A stretch of DNA of 34,395 nt from CAYHWE01 sp964360445 (GTDB lineage: Bacteria; Patescibacteriota; Patescibacteriia; Patescibacteriales; JAKAJF01): contig CAYHWE010000006.1 in the NCBI GenBank assembly GCA_964360445.1, forward strand, positions 1 to 34,395, in the 5' to 3' direction. Under the pieces are notes generated by a model. That model was not told where the DNA came from, searched no databases, and saw only the letters and a list, made by a program, of their open reading frames with translations. Within the stretch, counting starts at the first letter, position 1; each line of letters starts with the position of its first letter. The position numbers and the translations under genes were made by a program. Positions 1 through 8,048 of the stretch are shown here, piece after piece.

Positions 1-251
1 AAGGCGGCGAATCCGATCAACGCGATGATGAAAGCGATAAAATTAACGAACAGGGCGGCTCTGCCGGCCAGCTGACGCAATCTGACGGCCGGACGGCTCA
101 AATTCAACCCCCAATACAGGAAATAACCGTTCAAAAAAGCGCCGACTCCAAGCCCGGCGCAATTAGGGCAGATGATTCCGTCTTTCTTCCCCGAACCCTC
201 GCAGATATGGCAGATGACGAAAGATGTGTTTTGTTGTTTTTTATCCGGCAT
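1..251 (-). CDS. Zinc-finger membrane protein, 3' end beyond window
   Basis: Reading from ATG at 251 down to the window edge gives about 83 residues without a stop. Residues 14-35 contain CxxC-x10-CxxC with glycines after each pair (C14, C17, C28, C31; CHICEGSG and CPNCAGLG), the pattern of a DnaJ-type zinc ribbon. A hydrophobic stretch starts near residue 40 and another near 65, so it is probably a membrane protein with a cytoplasmic zinc finger. The start codon shares one base with the stop of the upstream 115-aa gene (TAATG), which implies translational coupling. Function is not recognised; the C-terminus is missing because the window begins here. Confidence 0.7.
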   Translation of the reverse strand, partial: MPDKKQQNTSFVICHICEGSGKKDGIICPNCAGLGVGAFLNGYFLYWGLNLSRPAVRLRQLAGRAALFVNFIAFIIALIGFAA

Positions 252-598
252 TACGATTGTAAAATTATTTGGTAAACCACGAAAAAAGGCAGAATAAGCC
301 AAAGCAGGACCGCGCTTATGGCGATAATGACCCAGAAGGACAGGATGATTCCCCTGAAAATTATCTGGAACATCCTGACCATAAAACTGATCAGGAATCC
401 GGTTATGTCATTCTGCCCGTACATCGGCCGGAAAACATTCTTCACCCAGACAAAAAAAGCCAAAGATTTTTCCTTGTCATTCAAAAAAATTTTAAGCCTC
501 CTTATCAGCTTCATCAGCCCGCCCGAATACCACCATAAAGGAAATCTGATTATGCCAAAAAATAACTCGGAAACGGCTTTCGCAGAATAAAAAATCAT
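251..598 (-). CDS. Small hydrophobic membrane protein (115 aa), unknown function
   Basis: The 115-aa product has a hydrophobic N-terminus (residues 4-28), a charged middle with basic residues (30-50), and two strongly hydrophobic segments near residues 65-85 and 88-112. This predicts a small integral membrane protein. It is translationally coupled to the zinc-finger membrane protein by a TAATG overlap, so the two probably act together, perhaps as a membrane complex. No family is recognised. No clear Shine-Dalgarno precedes the ATG at 598, as for most genes here. Confidence 0.6.
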   Translation of the reverse strand: MIFYSAKAVSELFFGIIRFPLWWYSGGLMKLIRRLKIFLNDKEKSLAFFVWVKNVFRPMYGQNDITGFLISFMVRMFQIIFRGIILSFWVIIAISAVLLWLILPFFVVYQIILQS

Positions 599-619
599 AT
601 GCTCTTATTTTATATAATC

Positions 620-643
620 GCTCCGAAGACTTCCTTTCGGAGC
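620..643 (-). terminator. Hairpin after the 1013-aa gene, possible terminator
   Basis: A perfect 8-bp stem (GCTCCGAA/TTCGGAGC) with an 8-nt loop sits just past the stop of the large secreted protein gene. On the minus strand it is followed by an AT-rich stretch rather than a clean T run, so termination is uncertain; it could also be an mRNA 3'-end stabiliser. Confidence 0.4.
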
Positions 644-650
644 CATCTCT

Positions 651-3600
651 TTATAACGGGATATACTGCTGGATGCTTGCCGTGCAGGAATGTTCGTCCG
701 CCGCCGGCTCATAAATCGGAATGATTATTTCGCTCGCGCCGGCTGTGATATTGCCGTTCAATTGGCATGAACCGGTTCCCGAGACGTCTAAATCATACAC
801 GACGCTGCCTGAATACGGGAACATTGTGGATGAATCGTATGTTGTCGGATATCCCTTCGCAACGCTCATTCCCACCGGAGTATAATTATAGTCATACCAA
901 TTGCTCATTGTATATTGCATCCCGGCGCCAGGATATTCTTCATAGGAATAATATTGATGACAGCATTCGTTTGAATAACTTATCGTTCCATCGCTATAGA
1001 AATGGATATCTACTGAATGATCGACAGTCTGCGTCCAGGTATAAGCTGTTTTTTGGCAATAATATGCGCCATTATAGAGAGCGAGCGTTGTTCCGGTCGG
1101 ACAATTATATTGGCAATTCTTGCACGATTTTCCTCCGTCGCACTGCTCGTTTCCGTTCTTTATCTTATCTCCGCAGAATCCGCCTGTCCATTTGCAAGCC
1201 GAACAATTATATTGATCATATATCGATGTTCCTCCGCCCGCGGCTTCGCACTGCTCATTTCCGTTTACGACCTTATCGCCGCAATATTCCGTCGCGACAC
1301 AGGAGTTCCAGGAACAAGATGAGTTGCAACTCTTTGTGCCATTGTAGTTATTAACCGTGCAAGCTCCTGAGCCTCCATCGCATGATTCAGTGTACTTTGT
1401 CGTTCCATTGACGATATTGTCTCCGCACCAGATGTTATTCTTAACGGTAATGGAAAAATCCGCGCTGGAGGAGGCGCCGCAGGAATTTTTCGCGGTAATG
1501 GTAACGGTATAGCTCCCGACATCGCTTGCGCTTGTCGGCGTTCCCTGGACTTCTCCCGTGCCGCTGTTGATCTGCAGCCAATCCGGATTTCCGCTCAAAG
1601 AATATGTCATCTTATTATTTGAAGAAGAGCTTGCCTGCGCGGAATACTGGACCGGACCATAATAAACCGAAGACGCTCCGGAAGGATAAATATAGATAGT
1701 TGAAGCGCTTTGAGGATTGACACTGACACTGACGGTAAAAACTTCATCCGCAACATTCATAGCGAGTTGCTTCGTCGTCTCGGCGCTATAAGGAGAAATC
1801 GTTTTCCCATAGTATTCGTCTCTCACCGTTACCGATGGGGAATAAGCGCCCTTGGCTGTCGGCTTGCCTGTAATTTTTCCCGCTGAATCCATAGACAAGC
1901 CGCTGGGCAGATCTTTAGCCGAATAAGTCATGCTATGCCCGTCCGGATCAGCCGCGGAAAACTGGATGGAATTATCAGCGCAAGCCATAGCGTCGGAGAT
2001 GGATGTGGCGGTTATTTCCGGCGCGTTATTTTTTACGGAAACGATAAAACTTTCCGCCTCAGACTCTTTGCCGTAAGCGTCAATCGCTTTTGCTTCAAAT
2101 GTGTATTCTTTGGTTCCAGCCACAACCGAATCAATGACTATGTGGCAGCTGTATTTATATGAACCGGATGTTTCCGTTATTTCATAACAGGAAAAACTGA
2201 CAGGAGGAGAATCGGGATTATCCGGATAATTGAAAGAAAATGTCAGCGGATAATGACTATCCTCGTCAGACGCCGATATGGAAAAATCCAATTTTTTTCC
2301 GATGACAACCTCCTGCTTGTCTATCGCTTTCACGATCGGAGCGATATTCTTTATATTAAAACTGAAATTCTTGCTGACTTTGCTGTTTGATCCTCCTTTA
2401 CCGTCATCTATTTCCACTGTCATCGTATATGCTCCGCCTTTTCCCAGCTTCGTAGCAGATATCTTTTTTTGCGTACTGACTTCTGTTTTTGCCAAAATAT
2501 TTGCCCCCTCCCAAAGCAGGCTGTTTTCTAAAAATTGGACGATAGTTTCTGAGCTGGATGACGCTTCCCAGGAAACAGAGCTGGAATCGCCTTCATATTT
2601 CAAAGCGCTTATTTTCCAGGATAGCGCGGCTCCTTCCGGATCTTTCGCTTCGATATATCCGGAATATTTATTCGCTGTATTGCCGTCCGGCAAATTAGAG
2701 CCGGTGAATGAAGGCGCCTGATTCCCGACCGAACCGCTGACGCCGCCCGAACCTGAACCGGTATAGCTGAAGCCGCTGTCCGTAAGATCGCCTGTTTCAA
2801 ACCCCATATTCAGTCCATAATCCGAACCATCGGATGACGCGGCATATACATACGCGCTGCTTCCGGCTGGCAGACCAAAATTACCGTCGGAAGGATCAGG
2901 ATCCGCAAACTTTTTGGCCGACTCATCCCAGCAGGTCGTTCGGTTGTAAGAGTCGCCGCCGCAATCGCCCAATGCATTGATCGGATCTGTCGGCACGGTG
3001 ATCCCGAGCGCCTGCCCGAATGCGTCCTGCCAGCTTGGCCAGACCGAAACAGTCGTGTTTGGGATATAGCTGCCTGAGGATAATTTCGGATAATAGCCGT
3101 TTGCGTCTCTATATGCTTCCAGAGAGGAATCTATATCAGCCAGATCAGACAATCTTTTCGTGTCGCGGATTATTTTTGCTTTCGGGCCTGTGCAATATTC
3201 GCCTTCAGGACATTCCGAATCGTAAGCGCATGCAGTCGCGGTCGTATTATTGCAGACGCCCGTGCCGGTAATATTGGTCAAGAATTTCCAGTGCGATAGC
3301 GCTTGGCCGAAAATATCGACAGTGGCGCTTTCCGAATCCTGTGTATACGACATCAGATAAATATTCGTATACATCTTATCCAACGATCCGTCGCCGTTGG
3401 AATCAACCATATTCGCCGCGTTGACATAAACAGTGCGGCCGTCGCGCACAGCCTCGAACCCGTCAATCGTCAGCGATTGCGGGGAACCGGAAAAACCTTT
3501 TTCCGCGTACCAACGGTCAGGAGAGTAATAATCAGGATTGGAAATCACCCTGATGGCTATGGCGTCAGGAGATGTTTCGGCGGAAATAGATAAGGAGGCA

Positions 3601-3692
3601 AAAAAACAAAAAATCAGGAAAACAGGCAAAAAAACAACCTTACCGTATTTTTTAAAATTGATAATTCTGCATTTTAAATTGTGATTTTGCAT
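651..3692 (-). CDS. Large secreted multidomain protein (Ig/cadherin-like, Cys-rich repeats, pilin-like segment), 1013 aa
   Basis: The N-terminus has a basic stretch and a hydrophobic core (residues about 15-38, ending SISA), a Sec signal peptide. Residues about 145-170 form a small Cys motif of the CxxDxECPxGxYC kind. Residues about 171-300 resemble the soluble C-terminal half of a type IV/II pseudopilin (DLADIDSSLEAYRDANGYYP, then a DP-rich region) without the pilin N-terminal helix. Residues about 325-745 form repeated Ig/cadherin-like beta domains (motifs such as NxAPxI, DDGKGG, SGLSMDSAGKITGKP) of the He_PIG/cadherin kind. Residues about 745-870 hold three units like CGDxxxNGxEQCD, resembling the Cys-rich repeats of myxobacterial surface proteins. 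The C-terminal ~140 residues are Tyr-rich and unrecognised. No membrane anchor or sorting signal is visible at the C-terminus. Likely secreted or surface-attached adhesion protein; the substrate is unknown. Confidence 0.75.
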   Translation of the reverse strand: MQNHNLKCRIINFKKYGKVVFLPVFLIFCFFASLSISAETSPDAIAIRVISNPDYYSPDRWYAEKGFSGSPQSLTIDGFEAVRDGRTVYVNAANMVDSNGDGSLDKMYTNIYLMSYTQDSESATVDIFGQALSHWKFLTNITGTGVCNNTTATACAYDSECPEGEYCTGPKAKIIRDTKRLSDLADIDSSLEAYRDANGYYPKLSSGSYIPNTTVSVWPSWQDAFGQALGITVPTDPINALGDCGGDSYNRTTCWDESAKKFADPDPSDGNFGLPAGSSAYVYAASSDGSDYGLNMGFETGDLTDSGFSYTGSGSGGVSGSVGNQAPSFTGSNLPDGNTANKYSGYIEAKDPEGAALSWKISALKYEGDSSSVSWEASSSSETIVQFLENSLLWEGANILAKTEVSTQKKISATKLGKGGAYTMTVEIDDGKGGSNSKVSKNFSFNIKNIAPIVKAIDKQEVVIGKKLDFSISASDEDSHYPLTFSFNYPDNPDSPPVSFSCYEITETSGSYKYSCHIVIDSVVAGTKEYTFEAKAIDAYGKESEAESFIVSVKNNAPEITATSISDAMACADNSIQFSAADPDGHSMTYSAKDLPSGLSMDSAGKITGKPTAKGAYSPSVTVRDEYYGKTISPYSAETTKQLAMNVADEVFTVSVSVNPQSASTIYIYPSGASSVYYGPVQYSAQASSSSNNKMTYSLSGNPDWLQINSGTGEVQGTPTSASDVGSYTVTITAKNSCGASSSADFSITVKNNIWCGDNIVNGTTKYTESCDGGSGACTVNNYNGTKSCNSSCSWNSCVATEYCGDKVVNGNEQCEAAGGGTSIYDQYNCSACKWTGGFCGDKIKNGNEQCDGGKSCKNCQYNCPTGTTLALYNGAYYCQKTAYTWTQTVDHSVDIHFYSDGTISYSNECCHQYYSYEEYPGAGMQYTMSNWYDYNYTPVGMSVAKGYPTTYDSSTMFPYSGSVVYDLDVSGTGSCQLNGNITAGASEIIIPIYEPAADEHSCTASIQQYIPL

Positions 3693-3723
3693 TTTGATTT
3701 TTGCCTTTTTGATTTATGAACAT

Positions 3724-3752
3724 ATTATAACATATTTCCGCAAAAACCTAAA
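3724..3752 (-). promoter_or_regulatory. Sigma70-type promoter for the 1013-aa secreted protein
   Basis: On the minus strand, TTTAGG (3747-3752) and TATAAT (3724-3729) are separated by 17 bp. It is divergent from and 13 bp away from the secE promoter. Confidence 0.6.
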
Positions 3753-3765
3753 ACCGCCCGCCTGA

Positions 3766-3794
3766 TTGACATTTTTATTGTTATTGTGTATATT
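3766..3794 (+). promoter_or_regulatory. Strong sigma70-type promoter for secE-nusG-rplK-rplA
   Basis: TTGACA (3766-3771), 17-bp spacer, TATATT (3789-3794). Transcription would start near 3801, leaving a roughly 50-nt leader before secE. Confidence 0.75.
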
Positions 3795-3812
3795 ACTGAT
3801 ATATACACAACT

Positions 3813-3834
3813 GCCCTCCGAGGGGCTGTTTTTT
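3813..3834 (+). promoter_or_regulatory. Terminator-like hairpin in the secE leader
   Basis: A short GC stem (GCCCT/GGGGC, five pairs with one G-T, four-base loop CCGA) is followed by TG and six T's. It lies about 12 nt after the predicted start of transcription and 16 nt before the secE ATG, so it could act as an early attenuator. The stem is short, so this is tentative. Confidence 0.35.
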
Positions 3835-3849
3835 AAATAAAAAACCTTT

Positions 3850-4035
3850 ATGGACAGACTTATCAATTATATAAAAGCCTCTATCGAGGAAATGAAAAAG
3901 GTAACTTGGCCGACTAAGAATGAAACCTATAATTACACATTACTGGTAATCGGGATCAGCGTAGCTTTGGCTGTTTTTTTAGGATCAGTCGATTATCTTT
4001 TTACAAAAGGATTAGAACTGATCATCAATAAATAA
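3850..4035 (+). CDS. secE: Preprotein translocase subunit SecE
   Basis: This 61-aa protein is the small essential subunit that clamps SecY in the Sec translocon of the cytoplasmic membrane. The N-terminal amphipathic segment carries the family signature EEMKKVTWPTKNE (about residues 13-25), followed by one membrane helix (residues about 28-52). The length is typical of single-TM SecE. It is first in the classical secE-nusG-rplK-rplA order. No Shine-Dalgarno is evident before the ATG. Confidence 0.96.
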   Translation: MDRLINYIKASIEEMKKVTWPTKNETYNYTLLVIGISVALAVFLGSVDYLFTKGLELIINK

Positions 4036-4095
4036 ATAGATAGATAAAAGCATTCAAATATTAATTGAAAATTAATAATTGAAAATTAATTACAT

Positions 4096-4641
4096 ATGGC
4101 TAAGCAAACCTTAAATCAGGGTCGAAGATGGTATGTTCTCCACACCTATTCAGGCTATGAAGAGAATGTGGCCCACAATCTGAAGCAAAGGATCGAATCC
4201 ATGGATATGGAGGATAAGATTTTTAACATCCTCGTGCCTACGGAAAAAAAGATCAAGATCAAGAATGGCAAAAGAAAAGTCGTTGAAGAAAAAATCTTCC
4301 CAGGATATGTCCTGGTTGAGATGGTTGTGAACGATGATTCCTGGTATGTGGTAAGGAATACCCCGAATGTAACCGGATTTATCGGAACCGGAACGACTCC
4401 GACACCGATCAGCGACAAAGAAGTGAAAGAACTGCAGAAGAGGATGGGAGTCGAAGAGCCTAAATTCAAGATTGATGTTTCGCAAGGATCGCCGGTCAAG
4501 ATCGTCGACGGTCCGTTCAGGAATCTTGAAGGAAGGGTTATGAATGTCGATGAAGCCAAAGGCAAAATCAAAGTCCTGGTATCGATGTTCGGAAGAGAAA
4601 CCCCGGTTGAATTAGATTTCTTGCAGATTAAAAAAATATAA
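4096..4641 (+). CDS. nusG: Transcription termination/antitermination factor NusG
   Basis: The 181-aa product has the NGN domain (WYVLHTYSGYEENVA near residue 12; KIFPGYVLVEM near residue 70; VRNTPNVTGFIG near residue 88) and a C-terminal KOW domain (VKIVDGPFRNLEGRV, about residues 134-148). NusG binds RNA polymerase and couples it to Rho or to ribosomal protein S10. Length and domain order are canonical. The gene follows secE by 60 nt of AT-rich DNA and precedes rplK. Confidence 0.97.
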   Translation: MAKQTLNQGRRWYVLHTYSGYEENVAHNLKQRIESMDMEDKIFNILVPTEKKIKIKNGKRKVVEEKIFPGYVLVEMVVNDDSWYVVRNTPNVTGFIGTGTTPTPISDKEVKELQKRMGVEEPKFKIDVSQGSPVKIVDGPFRNLEGRVMNVDEAKGKIKVLVSMFGRETPVELDFLQIKKI

Positions 4642-4681
4642 ATTGATTCTCGTCCTTAACAGGGCTTCTACGAGATTTATA
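4637..4681 (+). promoter_or_regulatory. Structured nusG-rplK intergenic RNA (candidate)
   Basis: Nested inverted repeats just after the nusG stop: TATAAA/TTTATA outside, TCTCGT (4648-4653)/ACGAGA (4670-4675), and CCT/AGG inside around TAAC. It could be an RNA-processing site or a ribosomal-protein leader for rplK-rplA; no match to the L1 site is obvious. Confidence 0.3.
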
Positions 4682-4786
4682 TAGAATTTTTAATTTCTAA
4701 TTTTGTAATTTTTAAATAATATCTAAATATTTAATATTCAAAATTAGTTTAAAAATTATAAATTATAAAATTTAAAAAATAAACAT
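4682..4786. repeat. AT-rich imperfectly palindromic intergenic element
   Basis: The 105 bp before rplK consist almost only of A and T, with words such as AATTTTTAATTTCTAATTTT mirrored by TTAAAAATTATAAATTATAAA. Similar stretches lie at 16880-16985 and 30317-30401. No promoter or coding signal is convincing. Confidence 0.4.
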
Positions 4787-5209
4787 ATGGCTAAAAAGAT
4801 AATAACTAAAATCAAGCTACAGATACCGGCTGGCCAGGCAAATCCAGCTCCCCCGGTCGGACCTGCTTTGGGTCAGCACGGATTAAACATCCAGCAATTC
4901 TGCCAGGCTTTCAACGAAGCGACCAGGGATAAGATGGGAGACATCACTCCTGTCGAGATCACGGTTTACGATGACAGGACCTTCACTTTCATCACAAAAA
5001 CTCCTCCTGCTTCAGAGCTGATCAAAAAAGTCGGAAAATTCAGCAAAGGATCAGGCAAGCCATTGTCTGAAAAAATCGGTTCGATCACTGAAGCGCAGTT
5101 AAGGGAAATCGCCCAGATGAAAATGCCGGACCTGAATACCAATGATATCGAAGCGGCAATGAAGATTATCGCCGGCACCGCAAGACAAATGGGAGTAGAG
5201 ATCAAATAA
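4787..5209 (+). CDS. rplK: 50S ribosomal protein L11
   Basis: The 140-aa product is full length. The N-terminal domain has the hallmark proline-rich GQANPAPPVGPALGQHG (residues about 16-32), and the C-terminal RNA-binding domain ends with a GTARQMGVEIK-type helix. L11 binds the GTPase-associated region of 23S rRNA. The order nusG-rplK-rplA is conserved across bacteria. Confidence 0.97.
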   Translation: MAKKIITKIKLQIPAGQANPAPPVGPALGQHGLNIQQFCQAFNEATRDKMGDITPVEITVYDDRTFTFITKTPPASELIKKVGKFSKGSGKPLSEKIGSITEAQLREIAQMKMPDLNTNDIEAAMKIIAGTARQMGVEIK

Positions 5210-5296
5210 ACAAAGAAACGAGAAAGCAAAAAAGCAAATTTTATTTTTAATTTTTGTGGGAGATGAATAATCGTCGTTTTACCACGAAACAAATCT

Positions 5297-5986
5297 ATGA
5301 AAAAAAATACAGTAAAAAAAGCAAAAAAAGCCGTCCATGATTTTGATAAGACAAAATCATACGCGATTGAAGAAGCCGTTGAACTGGCTAAAAAATTCGC
5401 TAAGACCAAATTTGACGCTTCCGTAGAAGTGCATTTCAGATTGGGAGTAGACAGCAAAAAGGGCGATCAGCAGATCAGATCAGCCGTCACCCTTCCGCAC
5501 GGAACCGGCAAGACGGTTACGGTTGCGGCTTTCGTTTCCGCTGATAAGGAAAAAGAGGTTAAGGCGGCTGGCGCTGATATTATCGGCGGCGATGAATTGA
5601 TCGCGGAAATCAAAAAAACTGAAAAAACTAATTTTGAAGTAGCTGTAGCGGAGTCGGCGATGATGAAAAATCTTGCCCAGATCGCTAAAATCTTAGGCAC
5701 AAGAGGTCTTATGCCTTCTCCTAAAAACGGGACTGTTTCGACAGATCCGGCGGCTATCGTGGCTGAGCTGAAAAAGGGAAAGATCAGTTTTAGGAACGAT
5801 GACACGGGCAATGTCCATGTCGCTATCGGAAAAATATCTTTCGATACCGCCAAGTTAGCGGAAAATTATAAGACATTATTAGACGCGATCAGGAAAGCAA
5901 AACCGGTTTCAAGCAAAGGAATCTTTATCAGGAATATCTCACTGAATTCGACAATGGGACCGGGAATAAAAATCTCTATCCAATAA
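5297..5986 (+). CDS. rplA: 50S ribosomal protein L1
   Basis: The 229-aa product matches L1 length. Recognisable motifs are SYAIEEAVELAKKFAKTKFD near the N-terminus, LGTRGLMPSPKNGTV (about residues 133-147), and the C-terminal MGPGIKI. L1 forms the L1 stalk, binds 23S rRNA, and often represses its own operon. The rplJ-rplL genes that commonly follow are not here; a strong terminator closes the unit directly after rplA. Confidence 0.97.
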   Translation: MKKNTVKKAKKAVHDFDKTKSYAIEEAVELAKKFAKTKFDASVEVHFRLGVDSKKGDQQIRSAVTLPHGTGKTVTVAAFVSADKEKEVKAAGADIIGGDELIAEIKKTEKTNFEVAVAESAMMKNLAQIAKILGTRGLMPSPKNGTVSTDPAAIVAELKKGKISFRNDDTGNVHVAIGKISFDTAKLAENYKTLLDAIRKAKPVSSKGIFIRNISLNSTMGPGIKISIQ

Positions 5987-5993
5987 CTTAGAT

Positions 5994-6027
5994 AAAAAAC
6001 GTCCGGACAGATTTCCGGACGTTTTTT
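5994..6027 (+). terminator. Rho-independent terminator after rplA
   Basis: A perfect 14-bp stem (AAAAAACGTCCGGA / TCCGGACGTTTTTT) with a 6-nt loop, where the T arm doubles as the U tract. It ends the ribosomal protein operon and isolates the next operon. Confidence 0.92.
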
Positions 6028-6047
6028 ATTGCCTAAAATCCCCTCTT

Positions 6048-6076
6048 TTGTTAATATTAAAGAGGAATGATAACTT
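6048..6076 (+). promoter_or_regulatory. Probable promoter of the dTTP-biosynthesis operon
   Basis: TTGTTA (6048-6053), 17-bp spacer ending in an extended -10 TGA, TAACTT (6071-6076). It lies between the rplA terminator and the dcd ATG at 6120. Confidence 0.45.
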
Positions 6077-6119
6077 ATACACAGGGGGAATTTTACCTTG
6101 TTTTTTTAACCCTAAAATT

Positions 6120-6680
6120 ATGATTCTTTCCGACAGAGACATCAAAAAAGAAATACAAAACGGAGGCATTGTCGTCGCTCCTTATGATGAAAAATACGTG
6201 CAGCCGGCAAGCATCGACCTGCACCTGGATAAAGAATTCTTGGTTTTCAATACGCTCAAGAATTTTGTCATCGATGTCCGGGAAAAAGCGGAAAATCTGA
6301 TGGATCGGATTACCATAGACGAAGACACTCCATTCATCCTCCACCCCGGAGAATTCGCCCTAGGATTGGTTTTAGAAGAAACCGGCGTTTCCAGCATGAT
6401 CGTCGGCCGCCTTGAAGGCAAAAGCTCTTTGGGCAGGCTCGGTCTTATCATCCATACCACTGCCGGCTATCTTGATCCTGGCAATTCTTTAAAAATGACC
6501 CTGGAGCTTTATAACGCCGGCCCCCTGCCGATAAAACTTTATCACAAGATGCCGATCGGACAGATGGCCTTTGAATACCTTTCCACTGAATGCGAAAAAC
6601 CTTACGGATCAGCAGGATTGAACAGCAAATATTTTGGCGATAAATTACCGAGAGCTTCTGAGATGTATAAAAATTTTTAA
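6120..6680 (+). CDS. dcd: dCTP deaminase (possibly bifunctional dCTP deaminase/dUTPase)
   Basis: From ATG at 6120 the product is 186 aa, the usual Dcd length; in-frame codons back to 6048 would add a non-homologous 24-aa extension across the promoter, so they are rejected. Motifs: ILSDRDIKKEI at the N-terminus, QPASIDLHL (about residues 27-35), EGKSSLGRLGL (about 100-110) with the catalytic Glu region, HTTAGYLDPG after it, and KMPIGQMAFEYL. The enzyme makes dUTP (or dUMP) from dCTP. In the HTTAG segment it resembles the bifunctional DCD-DUT enzymes of Methanocaldococcus and Mycobacterium rather than the HVTAHR of E. coli Dcd. It is the first gene of a tightly spaced operon (9 nt to the ThyX-like gene). 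The family is certain; the bifunctional reading is inference. Confidence 0.92.
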   Translation: MILSDRDIKKEIQNGGIVVAPYDEKYVQPASIDLHLDKEFLVFNTLKNFVIDVREKAENLMDRITIDEDTPFILHPGEFALGLVLEETGVSSMIVGRLEGKSSLGRLGLIIHTTAGYLDPGNSLKMTLELYNAGPLPIKLYHKMPIGQMAFEYLSTECEKPYGSAGLNSKYFGDKLPRASEMYKNF

Positions 6681-6689
6681 AAATATTTT

Positions 6690-8048
6690 ATGATAAAAGT
6701 CCAACTCGTAGCGCACACGAACGCCAATCCCCTCGAATTGACCAGCCATGCCGCCCTGATCTGCTACCAGGCAGAGATGCCGGAAGTAGGCAAAATTCTT
6801 GTTGTCGAAAATAGGCTTTTCAAGGTCGGGCACCACACGACTCTCCAGCATTTCTTTTTTACATTCGCAATTGAAGGCATTGCTGTCGGCGATATTACCT
6901 TCGGCATGCACCTGGCCAGCCCTTTTTATAACAGCGACCAACGCTCCGGCCGTTATTGCGCTAAAATGTTCACGGAACCGAATTTCGAAGAAATCAAGAA
7001 TTATGTAAAAACTTTCTGGCCGGAGGTAAACGAAAAAAATCGTGAAGAAGTGATGGACTACGTCAAAAAGGGCGTGGGCATTTATCATGATAACATATCA
7101 GCAGCGACAGAATTGGCAAAAACGCACACGAAAGAAGAAAGGCCATATGCTAATGAAAAATACATCGAGCAAAATGGGCCTAAAATAGCCCAGGAACAGA
7201 TGCGCTCTTTCATTCCGGTCATCTTCCCTACCGCCTTTGATTTTACGATCAACATGACCGTTTTAGCCGCCCTGCATCGTGTGGCCTGGACTCCGGTAAT
7301 GCGCGATGTCACCCAAAAAATGGTTGATCAGGTCAAGGAAAAATTCCCGGAAATCGCTTTCATGTTTGCGGAAACAGATAACCACGAATGGGCCATCAGC
7401 TTAGAGGCGGATGCGGAAATAAATGCAAAATACAAACCGGCATTAAAACTCTTAGGCATCACCGGAGAAGAATCTTTCATAATGCCGGAACCGAAAATAA
7501 TGCACCCGATCGATAAATTGCATTTCTTGCCGGACATGATGGACAATTCATTCGGAAGCATAGAGACAGAAATAGAAATTTCCGTAGCAACCATGGGCCA
7601 AGATCAGCGCCACAGGACGATCAAGAGAAGCAAGCCAAAATTTACCGGCAATTTTTATATCCCGCCGATCGTAAAAGAATTAGAGCTTGAAACTGAAGCA
7701 GTGGAATTGATGAAAAAATGGGCAGAATTAAGCCAAAAGATTCCAAAAACATTATCCATGATCCTAGCGCCTTACGGGGCCATGGTTTCCTATAAAAAAA
7801 ATGGATCATTCAATGCCATTGCCCACGAACATGGCAAAAGATTATGCTGGTGCGCCCAGGAAGAGATTTATCATGTAAGCCGCCTATTACGCTTGGCTAT
7901 CAACGAACGCAACCAAAATTCACCCCTATTGACCATGTTCGAACCTGGATGTTACAGGACGGGAATCTGTGTTGAAGGCTCAAGATATTGCGGCCGAAAT
8001 ATAAACATAAGAAAGACTGGAGATTATTTTCCAGAAAGAAAAGTTTAA
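6690..8048 (+). CDS. thyX: Tandem ThyX-like flavin-dependent thymidylate synthase (452 aa)
   Basis: Normal ThyX is about 220-250 aa; this protein is twice that and reads as two ThyX domains. First half: GHHTTLQH (about 47-54), FTFAIEG, then FGMH (71-74) where RHR is expected, and an intact QRSGRY (84-89); a C-terminal ThyX-like helix follows near 195-225. Second half: FGSIETEIEISVATMGQ leading to a true RHR at 307-309, but the SGRY is altered to FTGNFYIPP; LCWCAQEEIYHVSRLL (385-400) corresponds to the terminal helix region. The two halves retain complementary parts of the FAD/dUMP motif. A late cysteine cluster (C386, C388, C421, C427, C434) is unusual and could bind a metal. Expected reaction: dUMP to dTMP using methylene-THF, FAD and NAD(P)H. 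The operon context (Dcd, Tmk, Dut) supports this role. Activity of the duplicated form is inferred. Confidence 0.85.
   Translation: MIKVQLVAHTNANPLELTSHAALICYQAEMPEVGKILVVENRLFKVGHHTTLQHFFFTFAIEGIAVGDITFGMHLASPFYNSDQRSGRYCAKMFTEPNFEEIKNYVKTFWPEVNEKNREEVMDYVKKGVGIYHDNISAATELAKTHTKEERPYANEKYIEQNGPKIAQEQMRSFIPVIFPTAFDFTINMTVLAALHRVAWTPVMRDVTQKMVDQVKEKFPEIAFMFAETDNHEWAISLEADAEINAKYKPALKLLGITGEESFIMPEPKIMHPIDKLHFLPDMMDNSFGSIETEIEISVATMGQDQRHRTIKRSKPKFTGNFYIPPIVKELELETEAVELMKKWAELSQKIPKTLSMILAPYGAMVSYKKNGSFNAIAHEHGKRLCWCAQEEIYHVSRLLRLAINERNQNSPLLTMFEPGCYRTGICVEGSRYCGRNINIRKTGDYFPERKV

Noticed and set aside
767..1354. 195-aa plus-strand frame opposite the secreted protein
   Set aside because: Antisense shadow of the 1013-aa gene; composition is Arg/Tyr-rich with no start signal or motif.
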